Assembly (NCBI GenBank): GCA_034440635.1
Contig: JAOTON010001947.1
Coordinates: forward strand, 372,001 to 436,000
DNA length: 64,000 nucleotides
Direction of reading: 5' to 3'
From: Lepas anatifera
Lineage: Eukaryota > Arthropoda > Thecostraca > Lepadidae
This document shows, in pieces, positions 32,375 through 45,092 of the stretch. Numbering within the stretch: position 1 is the first letter of the stretch; each line of letters starts with the position of its first letter. The notes beneath the pieces are model-generated. The model was given only the letters and a program-made list of their open reading frames with translations, searched no databases and had not been told where the DNA came from. A program made the translations under genes and the position numbers.

Positions 32375-33640
32375 CCGCTATCAATGGAGGGGCCCTTTGA
32401 CAGCTGAACACTTGTAAGCAAATTCAGGGCGTCCTGGTGGCCCTTAGTGTACTATTCATGTATCCTGGTAGCTGTCATGGGGTACTACCACTGCTTACAG
32501 GTCAAACACAAGGTTGCCAGAGGCCTGCAGATGTCCGAGGGCCATCCAACTGAGGTCGAGGTCGCCCAGGGGAAAGGTGACGTAAGCGTGCGTTTTGCGC
32601 GATGGACTGTCGCTCTGGTGCATAATCAACACTGATGTCCGGCGCCAGACATAGCAAATTATAAGTTGTTAATTAGGCTATATCCTCGAATCCTGGATGC
32701 ACAATGCAGTAAAAGCATGTTTAGTGAGTATATATTCGAGCACAACTATTCCTCAGGATCTCCACCAAATGTATTCATTGGAGACGGTCTTGATCATGGT
32801 ATGAGCTGAGACCCTTAATTGCAGACTAATCGCTGTATCTTTTCTTTATCATGCATCCGGCTTTTGAGGGGATATGTTAATCAACAACTTTTCTACGCAC
32901 AATGCTCCTCGATGTGCACTCCAAAATCTACCTACCTTTAAAACAAGTTTCTCCCGAAGAGAAACAAATACTTAAGGCCTTTTTGGCCTTCCAAGCACGA
33001 CACTGGTTCTTAAGCAATGTGCAAGGTAATCAAATGGCTGTCATGGCGTAGTTGAGATATTCTAGAGGTGTTCTGGTTTAAAGCGACTTTTTAGATTAGT
33101 TAATTCAAAAACTGCGCTCAACGTTTTTTTTATTCAACGATATTTTTGGGGCTCTTTTGGCAGTGGCGGTGCTTGAACATTATGACGGCCTAGGCCCGAT
33201 TGGCTTAGAGGTAAGAACGTCGCCCAGGCTTTTTACCTGATGTTGGACAGGAGTGGGCCCAGCAGTTCGGCTGGAGAAGAGGGCAAGCTTAAGTCGATGA
33301 GCAAAATAATATTTATCTGTAAATTTTCAATATCATAAAAATTAAAAATATCAGAAAATATATGTCGGTAGATTGCGGAAGCGGTTATGTGGCAGTATAT
33401 GAAGGTACAAGGCAAAATTCAAGAAGGATAGGTAGGAAGGTAAGTTAGCCGGGAAGGACATGGTACCCACGATAGCTTCCCATTTCAAGGACAGCTTCGG
33501 CACTTCATTTTTATGACGTCCAATGTCTCGCTGTACGGTCGATTTGCGAACATATTTTCTAATTTCGTCGACCAGATTGTGTGCCATGACTCACGTTCTT
33601 CATACTCGGGTTTCACAAATTAAATATATTGCTAATAATT
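32375..33640. other. Unassigned region
   Basis: No coding or repeat feature is supported. Confidence 0.4.
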
Positions 33641-33726
33641 GCCAAACAACTGTCCCGCACTAGAGAAGGCTAGAAATATGCGAATACAAGAATGTCAATA
33701 CCATGGATGCAGAGCCGAGAACATTT

Positions 33727-33836
33727 TGGACGGCTCCGGCTCCAGCTCCGGGTTCAAGTGTCCTAACGGCTCCGGCTCCGGCTCCGGGCAAAATAGTCGG
33801 CTCCGACCGGCTCCGGCTCCGGCTCCGGCTCTGGCA
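33727..33836. repeat. GGCTCC hexanucleotide repeat with internal hairpin
   Basis: Tandem ggctcc units are interrupted by gggcaaaatagtcggctccgacc. The same arrangement (gggcagaatggtcggctccgacc) recurs at 35,345-35,370. The GTCGGCTCCGAC part is an inverted repeat. Confidence 0.85.
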
Positions 33837-33839
33837 ATG

Positions 33840-35250
33840 TACATACCTATATCCAAAATGTGATCGACCCGTTTTCAGGGGCGTGAAAGTCCATCAGATA
33901 CAAAGTAATTATGTATTTGTACGAATGAAAAAAGGCGACTGGATGAACGAACGCTCTTGACCAGATGCCAAAGGGCAGTGAACCTCAAAACTGGAACAAC
34001 CTACACTGCAGTGTATTTTTATGGCAAACTGCACTGCACTGTTATGGCAAACAGAAATATGGGTCAGACATGTCCGCAAATCCACATAAAAAATTAAAGA
34101 TACAACGATCAAGTAAAGCTTGGGCGGCCCGCAAAGAAAAACTTTGATGAGCTAACATTTTTCAACATCGAAAAACATATCAGATAGGCTGATGGCCTAA
34201 TTCCTTTTCGAGAAAAATCGAAACCATCCACCCAGTGCCCAGGGCCCAGCAGCTGGTTAGCTCCCTACACCACCCAATCGCGGTTGGAGCAGAGCAGCAA
34301 CAATAACTCCAGTATGTCTGCTCTTAGTCTGGACCTGAGATCAGTAAGCCGAAGCTTCATCACAAAACATGACAACACCATTTACACGGCCGTTGCTACG
34401 GCGTCGCTGATGACGTCACTGCAACCATGTGCGTGTCAACTCGCCGTCCAGAATGGACGGTAAATTCGGGATGTTGATTTTCTAACGGATGGGATGGGTA
34501 GGTTTGAGGCACGGTTGCAATGAAACTTAGGTTTTTGGATGGATAAATGTTTGGGGAATATTTTAAGAAACAAAAACCATACACTTTCATCATCAAGGTC
34601 GGACGCAGAACAAAGTTTTGGGGGGCAAACCCAAATCTGCCTCTCCCTCTTTGGGGGGGGACGGGACGTGCGATTTCGGTTCTCGATAAACTACTTCTCC
34701 GAGTACATGATAGTTCTTCTGGGGGGGGGATTGGAAGCAAATAGTTTATTGCTCGACAGACCTAGTGTAAACACCTTTTCCAAAAAAAAATTATTCGGAC
34801 TTTGGGGGCCAACAGATAGTCCGCCCCCTTCCAGGGTTTTAGGGGGCCATGGCCGGAATGGCCTCCCCCTGCGTCTGCCAACAGGGCCGGATACAGACGG
34901 ACGGTATGGGGTAAATCGTGAAAAACATATGGTTTGTTTAAGAGCATCGGCAAAACTCGCCAAAAATTGGGCGGTTTGGGAGGCAAATACCTCCCCCCAT
35001 TGATCCGCCAGTGTCTGCCAATGCTTTCATTTGTTGCCAATTTCTGCCCATGCTAAATGGCCGGAGCGCATCCCCTGCCCGAGAGTGAGACCGTCTACGG
35101 AACACCCTAGTTGCAATACTTCACTAAGCTCGATATGCATAACATATTGAAAAAATGTAATATTTCAGGTAAATAAATTTTTTCGTGCGACATCTCACGA
35201 GGTAAAATGTGACCATTTCAAATTTGATTTTTGGTAATTTTAGAGCTCTT
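33840..35250. other. Unassigned region with short element fragments
   Basis: TGACGTCA at 34,411-34,418. At 34,600-35,060, GC-rich ggggggacgggac and agggggccatggccgg stretches and an inverted gatccgccagtg end suggest decayed MITEs. No gene. Confidence 0.35.
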
Positions 35251-35417
35251 TAAGAGCCGGAGCCGGACCCTTTCTGACGGCTCCGGCCGGCTCCGGCTCC
35301 GGCTCCGATCAAAAGTGTTTCGGTGGCTCCGGCTCGGCTCCGGCTCCGGGCAGAATGGTCGGCTCCGACCGGCTCCGGCTCCGACTCCGGCTCCGGCCCC
35401 GGCTCCGGCTCCGCACC
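35250..35417. repeat. GGCTCC hexanucleotide repeat, second copy
   Basis: Same hexamer and same hairpin spacer as 33,727-33,836, longer. It would encode Gly-Ser/Ala-Pro/Leu-Arg runs in various frames, with no sign of a gene. Confidence 0.85.
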
Positions 35418-35509
35418 CCTGGTCAATACACGAATCCTCTGTAATCAAAGTCCTAAGACGCGGCATCGCACGTGCTATCTGCTCAGGCAAGCCTGGTTTG
35501 CTGGTTTAA

Positions 35510-36534
35510 TCCGAGCCCCATCGGGGGTCCGCCGCCACCTTCGCCCCACCGGGGGGCCATGGATGGCCCCCTCTAACTCCAAAATATGGGCGTTACCGCA
35601 AATCTGCAAAGTGCATTATAAAGCCCGCGTAAATTCAGTAAGAAATTACTTCACATGTTTTTAGTGCTCAGGTCAATGGCTTGACCTCCAGAGGTCAAGT
35701 TGGGTCACGATCGGCTATTTTCACTCAAACATGCAATGCTTAAGCAAACTGGGCATAACTCTTATGCCATTAGAGCTATTGAGGTCTGGTAAAGTACATT
35801 TGATAGGAAAATGTCCAGTCTTTCTCCGCTATTCGGAACGTAAAGACCTCCGGCCAGTGGTTTGACCTCCAGAAGTCACCTTGTGACCTAATATGACCTG
35901 AGGTCACGAAAGGTCAGAAAGTAACCTTGCTGTATATCAAAGGAAAGCCAGTGACAAGACATACCCGACGGTGTTTGTCTCAGCGCTCTAGCTCTATATA
36001 GGTCAAAAGTTATTGTCAAAATACTGGTTGTTGACCCCCATGGTGACCTTGGATGACCTCGGAGAGTTCGAAAGGCAAATATGGCCCTTGGAATCCGTGA
36101 AAGGGTGTCCAAGAACGCTTTTTTGATCAAGCTGAGCATTTTCAATCGTTGTTGTGACTTTTAGATCATAAGACAGCTTTTCCCCATGCTTTTTCAATGG
36201 GAGAGGTCACCTTGTGACCTAACCTCAGGTCGCGAAATAGAAAAATCCCGGATATACAACTTGTAGACCCTGGAGGGGCCATAAAGTGTAGGAAGTTTCA
36301 AATCGATCGGCTTGAAAAATGTAGCTCTTATAGAGCTCAAAAGTTGATGTGAGGTGACCTTGTTTGACCTCGCCTGGTGACCTGACCTTGGGTGACCCGG
36401 GGTAAAAATTTCAGGGACGGTGGGAAAATGATGTTGTGAAAGGTAGAGCCCTCAACCGCGGTGCTGCGCCTCGTCGTTTTTCTGCTATCTCGAAAAACCT
36501 TAGGGGGCCATCGATGGCCCTTGTGGGGCGAGGG
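35510..36534 (+). mobile_element. TTAA-flanked element, family A, copy 2
   Basis: TTAA at 35,506-35,509 and 36,535-36,538. The left end is degenerate (tccgagccccatcgggg); the right end is ttgtggggcgaggg. Collinear with 39,287-40,194 and inverse to 22,204-23,213. Body shows repeated AGGTCA/TGACCT, including tgacctgaggtcac at 35,893. It has a degraded gcggtgctgcgc hairpin followed by cgtttttc near 36,460. Confidence 0.8.
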
Positions 36535-36835
36535 TTAACTCGCGTCCTTATGAATGAGGTATTAGAGATGTCAATAAAAAACACATGTTTGGTTTGCTAC
36601 GGGGTAAGGCAGCTTCAACGAAATCGAGAAGTGCCTAATCTCACATTTGTTGACGGTAAGAGCTGCGAACGTGGATTGTCAGAGATGCAAATCATCGGCT
36701 CTTTGACCCAGTGATCTGAAAAAGGAATATTCTCTGTAAGTTAAACATCGAGTCAAATTATATTCATTCCACATAAAACACATACCTACTTCGACATTTA
36801 AAAGTGGCTAGGCAGTGCCTAATGTGCCTCTATGG

Positions 36836-36925
36836 CGGCGCCGCCACTGCCTTTTAACGCTGTCGCAAGTGCCCTTTTTGACTCGCCGCCCCCACCCCTC
36901 CCCCTGAGCGAAATCCTGGCTACGG
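36836..36925. mobile_element. Fragment of hAT-type MITE right end
   Basis: The segment aacgctgtcgcaagtgccctttttgact ... cctgagcgaaatcctggctacg matches 26,560-26,625 with the terminal bases decayed. Confidence 0.6.
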
Positions 36926-39282
36926 CCTTGCCCTTCCCCACAGAAAAATTTCATGGCGGCGCCCTTGGAGCGGGCCAACTTGGCCGTTATTCTCTAGACC
37001 CGAGGGGGCAGAATGGAAATTGCAGTCTTTATCGGTGGGTGGCAAAAAGTGATGATTGTCATCTGATTTTGCGTGATTTTTGCAATTCGATTTGTGGAAG
37101 GACTGTTTGGGGGAGGAAATGATACCTCTTTAGCCTTTAGGGAGCATGGTCCCGTTGCCCTCCCCTCCTTTGGATCCGTCAGTGACATGGTAGCTGTTCC
37201 ATAGGCGGATTCTAAGAATTCGGATCCGGAAAGGGGGCACATGGCACATGGTTGGACATAGGCGCAGGAACTTTTTCCAAGTTGGGGAGGCAAATGTTAT
37301 CACCGCTGGTGAGTTCAGATATGATTCGGCCTATCACTTAATTTGTTAACGCAAAAGGTCCGGAATCGGTTCAAAGTTGGGGGGCTCTGCCCCACAGTCC
37401 AAAAATGCGAGGGGGCAGCCGCCTCCATGCCCCCCTCCCGGTTCCTGCGCCCATGTGGTCGCGGGTGCCACCCGTACCAGGAAGTGCTACTTTTTGTCGT
37501 TAAGCCCTAACGGATGGGCGCCAAATCCTATCACAGGAGCGCCGATATTCTCATCCTTGGGGTAGGGTAGGGGGTAGGAAACATCATTTCAGGGGGGCAC
37601 CATCGTCCTTTTAAGGATGCGCTGTGACCATTCCAGGGTACACTAAGCGTCAATCGAAGAGATAATTGCAAAGAAAGAGGAGATAATTGCAAAGAAAAGT
37701 GACAAGATATGTGAATTTCGTGAGACATAGGAAAAATGGGGAATGGGGAAATTTGACACAAGTCCTGAACAAAACCTGATCATTATCTAAGCTAATAAGA
37801 TAGAACTTACACGGCATAAGCTTTTATATATATGCAGGGATGCTCCATAAAATTGGCTCGCAAGACGTTCACCAGCAGCAGTTCCCACAAACACAAACGC
37901 AAAACACACTTACGCCCACACCCACACATGCACATGCACACCCACACCCACACCCACACACGCGAGTTGACATTGACTGACTCGAAAGGGGATGTCGTCG
38001 TTAATGTAGATGTGCGGTGTTGGGATTGTACTGACCCAGATGAGTTGTTTATGGTGAACTGTCACAAATGTGTTTATCTGCAATAAAAAACCCTTAAAAC
38101 GGGAAAAAGTCAATCGAGGGTGGGGGCAAGTGCTTGCCCCGCACCCCCTGGGTCTGTCTATGTTTCCTGCCTAACTGCCGTCCGGCGGAGGGCGGGCGTG
38201 GATCACATGAAAATGTGGCTTGCGTTCGTCTTCCGTAGGAGGTCAACGCAGGGGGAGTCCGCCTGGGTGCCCAGCTGTTTGCTGGGCGCCCGGGCGGACT
38301 CAGGGACTTCTCCGTACTCCCGGGCCCCCTGGGTCCGGGGGTACGGAGTGGGCGTCGGAACTAACGCCCCGACGCCTCGTGCCGGGCGCTCTCTGCGCGG
38401 CGTTGCCTGGTGGATCTTGTAGGGTCTAGGTTTTGTTTTCAGGATAGGCAGGGCTGATGTTAGTGGTGTGTGTGTGCACTTCTCTGTTTGCTTTGCCATT
38501 CACCCGCACAGCGAGATATTGACATCGAAACTGGTAATGAACCTCTGAATCACGCGTTCTTCTTGTTCCAGATGAAGCACTTTTAGCGATTGTACTGTTC
38601 TGGGCGCTATATGGCCTTGCCAGGCTGGTGCGCGCCCTAAGCCCAAATAACTAACTAACTAACTAGCAGTTCTCTCCCTGTCTCTTATACATGACGTGAA
38701 CTTGCAATGAAGTTCATTCATTGCAAGGATATTTAACACCTGGGTATCGAATGCAGGAAAGAGGCAGGGGCTCTGCCACGTTTTCAGGTTGGAGGGGGCA
38801 CACCCAATAGGGGCCTCGACATGATGGGGCCCTTCTTAGATAGTAAGGTAATTAATAGACACTTGTGTCCTTTTAATCAGCCCTTGTTCAAACTTTCGAG
38901 TAGTAGTGGTCTATGGCTGGGCGGAGGGTAGGGCATTTTTTAAGGAAAAGTCAGTGGGGGGCATTTCTTGTGCTGGCCGTTATAGTGTCTTTAAGGTGTC
39001 AAGACCCCATTTTGAGGGGGTTTAATAAAACTTAGACGCGTTAGTGTTAAAAAAATGTTTCTCAATTTTGAGTTATTCCAAGTTTAGAGATTATAGATGC
39101 TGTCCAGGCCTGCCAGGTTTTTACAGCGGAAAAGATCAAACCGAATTAGAAAAAGGCCAAAGAGAGGCAAAACTTTATTTCCACTAAAATAGACAAATAA
39201 CCACCACAAAAGCCAGATTTGAGGCTAAAACGACCCCTAGCGGTAGCCATAAAACCCCAGAAGCAGCGACTTGTATCACTGT
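36926..39282. other. MITE fragments and unassigned sequence
   Basis: A ggatccgtcagtg end at 37,171-37,184 belongs to the type at 56,206. A CACACC-rich microsatellite occupies about 37,916-37,962. The GC-rich stretch 38,200-38,400 is open in several frames without domains. A short (aact)n run is near 38,648. Confidence 0.4.
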
Positions 39283-39286
39283 TTAA

Positions 39287-40194
39287 CCCGCGCCCCACCA
39301 GGGGTCCGGCGCCACCTTGCCCCACCGGGGGCCATCGATGGCCCCCTCTAACTCCGAAAATATTGGCGTTAGCGCAAATCTGAAGTGCAATAGAAAGCTC
39401 GCGTGAATTCAGTAAGAAATTACTTGCATGTTTTAGTGTAGGTCAATGGTTTGACCTCCAGAGGTCAAATTAGGTCAATCGGCTATTTTCACTCAAATAT
39501 GCAATGATTGCAAACTGGGCATAACTCTTATGTCATTAGAGCTATTGAGGCCTGGTAAGTACATTTGATGCAACTGCCGTTTTTTCCGCTATGTGGAACG
39601 TTAAACCTCCCGCCATTGGTTTGACCTCCGAGGTAACCTCGTGACCTAATATGACCTGACGTCACAAAGGTCAGTGACCTTGCCTATATAATGAAAGCCA
39701 GTGACAAGACAAAACGTGGTTTTTTGTACCGCTCTAGCTTAATTAGGTCAATAGTTATTGTCAAAATACTGTTTTTGACCTCTGTGACCTTGGATGACCT
39801 TGGAAGGTAAGGGCAAATATGACCTCTGGGATCCGTAGAGTGTCAAAAACGCTGTTCTGAGCAGTTGAGTATTTGCAATCATTTTTGTGGTTTTATATCA
39901 TGAACGCTTTTCCATGTTTCCAATGGGAGAGGTCGCCTCGTGACCTGACCTCGGCACGAAATCAAAATCCCGATATACACCTTGTGACCCTGGAGGGTCA
40001 TGTGTAAGTTTCAATCGATCAACTTTGAAATGTGCTCTTACAGAGTCTAAAGTTGAAGTGAGGTGCCTTGGTTGACCTCGTCTGGTGCCTGACCTTGGGT
40101 GACCCGGGAAATTTTCAGGGATGATGGGAAATGATGCGTGGGTGGCCCCAACCGCTGCTGCGCCTGTTTTTCTGCTATCCCACCTTGGTTTGGG
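39287..40194 (+). mobile_element. TTAA-flanked element, family A, copy 3
   Basis: TTAA at 39,283-39,286 and 40,195-40,198. The left end cccgcgccccaccagg is intact. It is somewhat shorter than copies 1 and 2 because of many small deletions. AGGTCA-rich body. Confidence 0.8.
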
Positions 40195-40199
40195 TTAAA

Positions 40200-41925
40200 A
40201 CTAATTGTTGACAGTTTGATATTGACTTGACGTAATATTTTTAGCACATTACCCATCTAATAGGAAGCCAGGGGTGCCCTTCCAACCTCGCGTGGCCATC
40301 GAATGATTTATCCACATAACCAGAACATGATTTGGGATCATCAATTACCCCCCCCTTTTTGACTAACCATTTTCTTATCTCAGTCAAAATGGGAGTAAAC
40401 CGGAAATTTGTATAACCAGCCGCTGCGGAAGGCAACGAGGAGCCCAAATTCGAAAAGGTTTTGGTACTAACGTGGAAAGTTTGCTGTCAGCATCAGGTTG
40501 CAGTTTGTCTGGCCCCTCACTTTTTTGCCGGTGGCGACGCTTATGTATGCTACCACCACAATAATAAATAAAAAGCCTAAGCACTTTATACCGCCAGACC
40601 AGCAACCAGTCTTACACACTTTGACTACACCGTGTCCCGTCTAATCCACGAACGAGCTCTTAGCGCTGACAACTAACTGCGTGTGAAATGAGAGCATCAT
40701 GCAATGTCACGGTGCTGGCTGGGATGCAGGCTTCCGGTCGGATAGAACAGGATGTTTGATTGGTTGTAAGCCAGCGTTTTTCTCCAGCGTTGTGATTAGT
40801 TGATGCTGAGGCTGCTTTGCCGGGATTTCCCTTAACTACGCGCTTTGTTTTGTCTTTGCACGATGGAGTAGACAGCCACGGGTGGAAATTTTTTTAACAC
40901 AAATTTTGTGGATTGCCAATTTGGGACCAGAAATAGAACAATGTTATAATTATCAGGTTGTGTTCTGTCTTATTTTCGTTAGGCGAGTCTGCATTTGGTC
41001 AATTTTAAGTCATCTGTCTATTTCACTGGGGGCCAATTTTCTGGCACTGGGATGCATTTCGGCCGACTGGGGGGGGGGTAAATGGCCTCCAGTTAACATG
41101 TTAAAAAAATGGCCTGGCGGAGGGATTGCACTTAACGCACTTAGATATCAGGGGAGCACTTTAGGACCCCCATCCTCCTCCACTGCACCATGATTTCAGA
41201 CCCCTCTCCACCGCGCGTGTTAATGGAAATAGATCCCTTTGTCAAAATTATAAAAAGGACAATTTATGGACAAAATAGGTCGGAAAGTCAGAAAACCACA
41301 TTTTGTTTCAACATCCAATCGCCCAAAACAAAGATATAGCCCCGTGTTTTATTACGCTGGGTTGACCCAATCACCGCACGTGATCACAAATCTGGCAGCT
41401 TGCGGTGGGTCTTAACATGTAAGGTTGTGTGGCCCTACCATTTATCACGTGACATATGCTGCCAGATTGAAAGGGATTTTTTCATGGTTTGAAATAAGGC
41501 AATAAGTCCGCTACTTTGAACTTAGAAGCATGGATGAATTTTGTTCAGAGCTTTGGTTGAAATGGAATATACCAATAGTTGTTTTTCGACGCGCTCCACA
41601 AAACTTTTTTCTCAGTTCAAAACCCATTATAAAAGTGGGACACTCCCTTTTTCATTGGGCTCGTTTTCTGTTCGGCACCAGTGATCATGTACACAATACC
41701 ACGAACAGGTTCTATCCCGCGAATATAACCATCTGAGTCCATTCATTCCTGTACATGATCCCGAAATCATGCGGTGTCCGTTCCACGGAGTAAAGAAAGG
41801 CCAAGACACTTTGACTAAAATATTTACTAGGTTTTGGAACATAACGAAAAACTTTTCTGTTGAAACGTTTTCCATCCTTGCTGTGACCATGGTGTGAAAG
41901 ACATGAGCCGCGCGAAACGCGGCCC
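40200..41925. other. Unassigned region
   Basis: Only a dispersed repeat fragment (41,575-41,650, shared with 19,785-19,860) is seen. No gene is supported. Confidence 0.35.
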
Positions 41926-41994
41926 TTGTCCTTAGGGGGCCCTCAAGAGGGAGGAGGAGCACTGCCCCAGTCCTCTCGGTTACGTCCCTGGCAG
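41926..41994 (-). mobile_element. Diverged hAT-type MITE end
   Basis: On the minus strand it begins CAGGGACGTAACCGAG, a decayed form of CAGGGGCGTAGCCAAG, followed by the gggcccc and gcgcggctc blocks of that family. Confidence 0.5.
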
Positions 41995-42002
41995 TGCCGT
42001 AG

Positions 42003-42620
42003 AATCTGGTCTGCAGCTATACTGTACTGCATGGTCTGGTCTGCAGCTATAGTGCGCCGCATGGTCTGGTCTGCAGATATACTGTGCTGCAAAGTTTCGT
42101 CTGCTACTATACTGTACCGCATGGTCTGGTCTGCAGCTATACTATGCCGCATGGTTTGGTCTGTAGGTGTACTGTGCCGCATGGTCTGGTCTGCAGCTAT
42201 ACTGTGCCGCATGGTCTGGTCTGCAGCTATACTGTACCGCATGGTCTGGTCTTCAGCTATACTGTACTGCATGGTCTGTCTAGTGTACTGTGCCGCATGG
42301 TCTGGTCTGCAGCCATGCTGCGCTGCATGATCTGGTCTGCAACTATGCTGTGCCGCATGGTCTGGTCTGCAGCTATACTGTGCCGCATGGTCTGGTCTGT
42401 AGGTTTACTGTGCCGCATGGTCTGGTCTGCAGCTATACTGTACCGCATGGTCACTATGCTGCGCCGCATGGTCTGGTCTGCAGCTATACCGTGCTGCATG
42501 GTCTGGTCTGCAGATATGCTGTGCCGCATGATCTGGCCTGCAGCTATACCGTGCCGCATGTCCGGGAATACAGCTATACTGCGCCGCAAAGTTCCGTCTG
42601 CTACTATACTGTACCACATG
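42003..42620. repeat. 30-bp satellite, block 1
   Basis: About 20 units of the type atggtctggtctgcagctat plus actgtgccgc. Variants include taggtgt for cagctat, and one shortened unit near 42,274. Because 30 is divisible by 3 and the unit lacks stops in most frames, ten-residue periodic open frames exist on both strands. None of them looks like a real protein. Confidence 0.92.
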
Positions 42621-42639
42621 CAGGCGTGTAACTTTGTAT

Positions 42640-43264
42640 ACTTTTAGGGGTGCGCGAGCACCCCTAAAACTTTTGAAAGCACCCCTAAACTTCCAAAAAC
42701 ACCCCTAAAACTATTCTGCGACGTTCTAATAGGACATAATGTCAGGATTATGTAGCAATTAAATAACAAGTATCAGAGATTCGGAGCTCTCTTGTAACTA
42801 TTCATCTGGAGATAATGTCGAGCTTAAAAGATTGCCTAAGTGATCTGAATATTTCATATAACCGCATGAGGTCATATTTAGACGGTGAGCTGCGGGAGTA
42901 ACTATGGAAATTAGGTAGCTGCCACTTGCGACCAAAGCCGAAAGAGCGCGTTTTCCAAAATGTTAATTGCCGTGTCGCCGTTGTCTCAGAATCAGTACCA
43001 TCGAGTGCACTCGTCGTTTCCTTGATCATGTCTTCCAGACAGAAGAAAACAAAGTTCACTACTGGACTTATTTTCCAAAATGCCATGGTGTATGCTACAA
43101 TTTATTTCTGAATTTATTTAGGCTGTATGTGGATCAAACCTGTCTATAGCTGATATGCGTACCAAAGCAGGGTCAAAAATCAACATGTGGTAACTGTGAT
43201 CTATTGGAACTTGTTTAGAAAGGGAGGGAAAACAGGGCCAATATCTGGGAGACGTAGCTTGTGC
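42640..43264. other. Short direct repeats, otherwise unassigned
   Basis: Four gcacccctaaa-type units at 42,645-42,715; a related gcacccctaaag is at 47,487 beside satellite block 2. Nothing else. Confidence 0.45.
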
Positions 43265-43268
43265 TTAA

Positions 43269-44892
43269 CCCTCGCCCGTCCGGGAGGAGCATCGATAGTC
43301 TCCATAAGGCTTTTTAAGGATAGTGGATAAACGGCGGCGCTGCGCCGCCGTATCTTTCATATCTCTTCCTTGATCAATTCCGCATCTTTAAAAAATCAAG
43401 TTTGGTCATGTTAGGTCAGGTCATCAGGCCAAGGCAAGTGACTTCATCTAAAAAATTTGGATTGCATTTATGCAATAAGTAAAGTAAAGTTAAGTCACTT
43501 ATAAGTAAGAACACGTTTAACCTAGCAATCTAACACTTAAAAACCATTATGGGCCATCCGGGTGCTGCAAAATATATTCCGGGTTTTTATGAAAGTGGTG
43601 ATATACCTATTTTCATTTACCAGCGACCTCTTCAATGGAAATACATGGTAAAAACTGTAAAATAGCTATATTTTGGCTCATATTGCTTAAACCTCGTCCT
43701 TCGGGGGCCGATTCGACGCCCCTCGTTATTTTTCGCAATAACACAAAAAGTTTCGTTTAGCCCAATGCTGCGTGGAAATTGTATAACAAAATTACTTTGA
43801 CACATCTTGACCAAATTTTAAATAAATGTCATGTCGGGTCACCGAGTTATGACGCCATTTCTATGCCCATGTAAGGCAATTTTGGTCCTAAAAATAAATT
43901 TGAAAAACTGGGCGTTACTCGGCTTCTAGAAGAGCTAGATCAGGTTTCTAAACAGCATTTGAAGGCTCTTGAAAAGGCAATTTGGAATATGCCATCTATT
44001 TTGAGGTCAAGTCCATAACGAAGGCACCAGGGGTCCCCAAAGGTCAGCAAAGGTTACCGTTTTAGAAGCTCTTGTTGGCTATACTCATGGACGGGACAAG
44101 ATGCAGCAATGAATTTGGTATCATAGTGACGAGCGTCACCCAAGGGATTCGATGGGATGCGACCTCACTTCGACCTTGACCTAAGGTTATGTTACGTGGT
44201 CTAAGGCCAAGGTATCGCCTGACCTTGCAAGTTCATGCCGCATATTGTGCAACTCCTTGGGCTACGACAAACACATTGACACCTTGGTTCTAGGTCTATT
44301 GATTCCCGAATCATAAGGGATCATCTAAATGTGTCAACATTTCACCATTTTGTGACCTCACGAGGCTACTAGTTAACCTGGGATAAACATAATCGTACAC
44401 TGTCGGAGAGTTCAGGTCTCGGGCAACAGGCTGCGCTTTACCGCGTCTTTCCACCTTTCTTAGTTTTCAAAAGGATGAGGGTCGAATCGATCCCCCGGTA
44501 GGGCGAGGGAGTAGAATACCTCGAGTAGGGCAAGGGTTAAAATAGCTTCCTGTTCTCGTAATATAAGTATATTGGGCCACCCCAAAGGTCCAACTTGACA
44601 TGTTTGTTGTATAATCTATGTAAGGTCATTTGGGACTATTTAAGTTTTTTTCAAACATGGGTTGGCAAGAAACCCGGACAACTTCGATTTGGAGAATATG
44701 AAGGTATTCTCAGCTGCATCTACACAAATACAGCCCAATTTCTGTTTTCCCCATGTATGTCCAATAGAGAGGTCATAATCCGTACTTGACCTTAGGTCAT
44801 CAATATGGAAAATCATTTTGGCGGCAACGCCGTTTTTCGTGCCGCCAAAAACCCGAAGGGGGTGTTCAAACACCCCCACCCCGAGGCAAGGG
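43269..44892. mobile_element. TTAA-flanked element, interrupted by another TTAA element
   Basis: TTAA at 43,265-43,268 and 44,893-44,896. Ends are ccctcgcccgtcc and, inverted, cccttgcctcgg. A perfect 9-bp-stem hairpin CGGCGGCGC-T-GCGCCGCCG lies at 43,332-43,350. It holds the element at 43,691-44,536; without it the length is about 0.78 kb. Confidence 0.65.
43691..44536. mobile_element. Nested TTAA-flanked element
   Basis: TTAA at 43,687-43,690 and 44,537-44,540. The inverted block gggggccgattcgacgcc matches gtcgaatcgatccccc near 44,481. The right terminus is ambiguous because ggcgaggg occurs at 44,502-44,509 and gcaaggg again at 44,530-44,536. AGGTCA-rich, non-coding. Confidence 0.6.
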
Positions 44893-45092
44893 TTAAATAA
44901 GTGCTCAAACCTTTGTTAGTCCAAGAACAATGTAACACCATAGATAAGCTTTAAATGGTGCTAAAATGCAAACAATAACACTAAATAGGTAGCCGTTTGT
45001 CTGCGCGCTAGTTTGAAAAGGCACCAAAAACTCCTGGTTTAACCACGTTTGCAGCTTTTCGAGCTGTGACCTTTGGTGAGCAGGAAGCTTAA

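Noticed and set aside
37916..37962. CACACC-rich tract as a possible telomere-like repeat
   Set aside because: Short, irregular and internal; a simple microsatellite is enough to explain it.
42003..42620. CRISPR-like regular repeat
   Set aside because: Units are directly adjacent without unique spacers and the context is eukaryotic, so it is a satellite.
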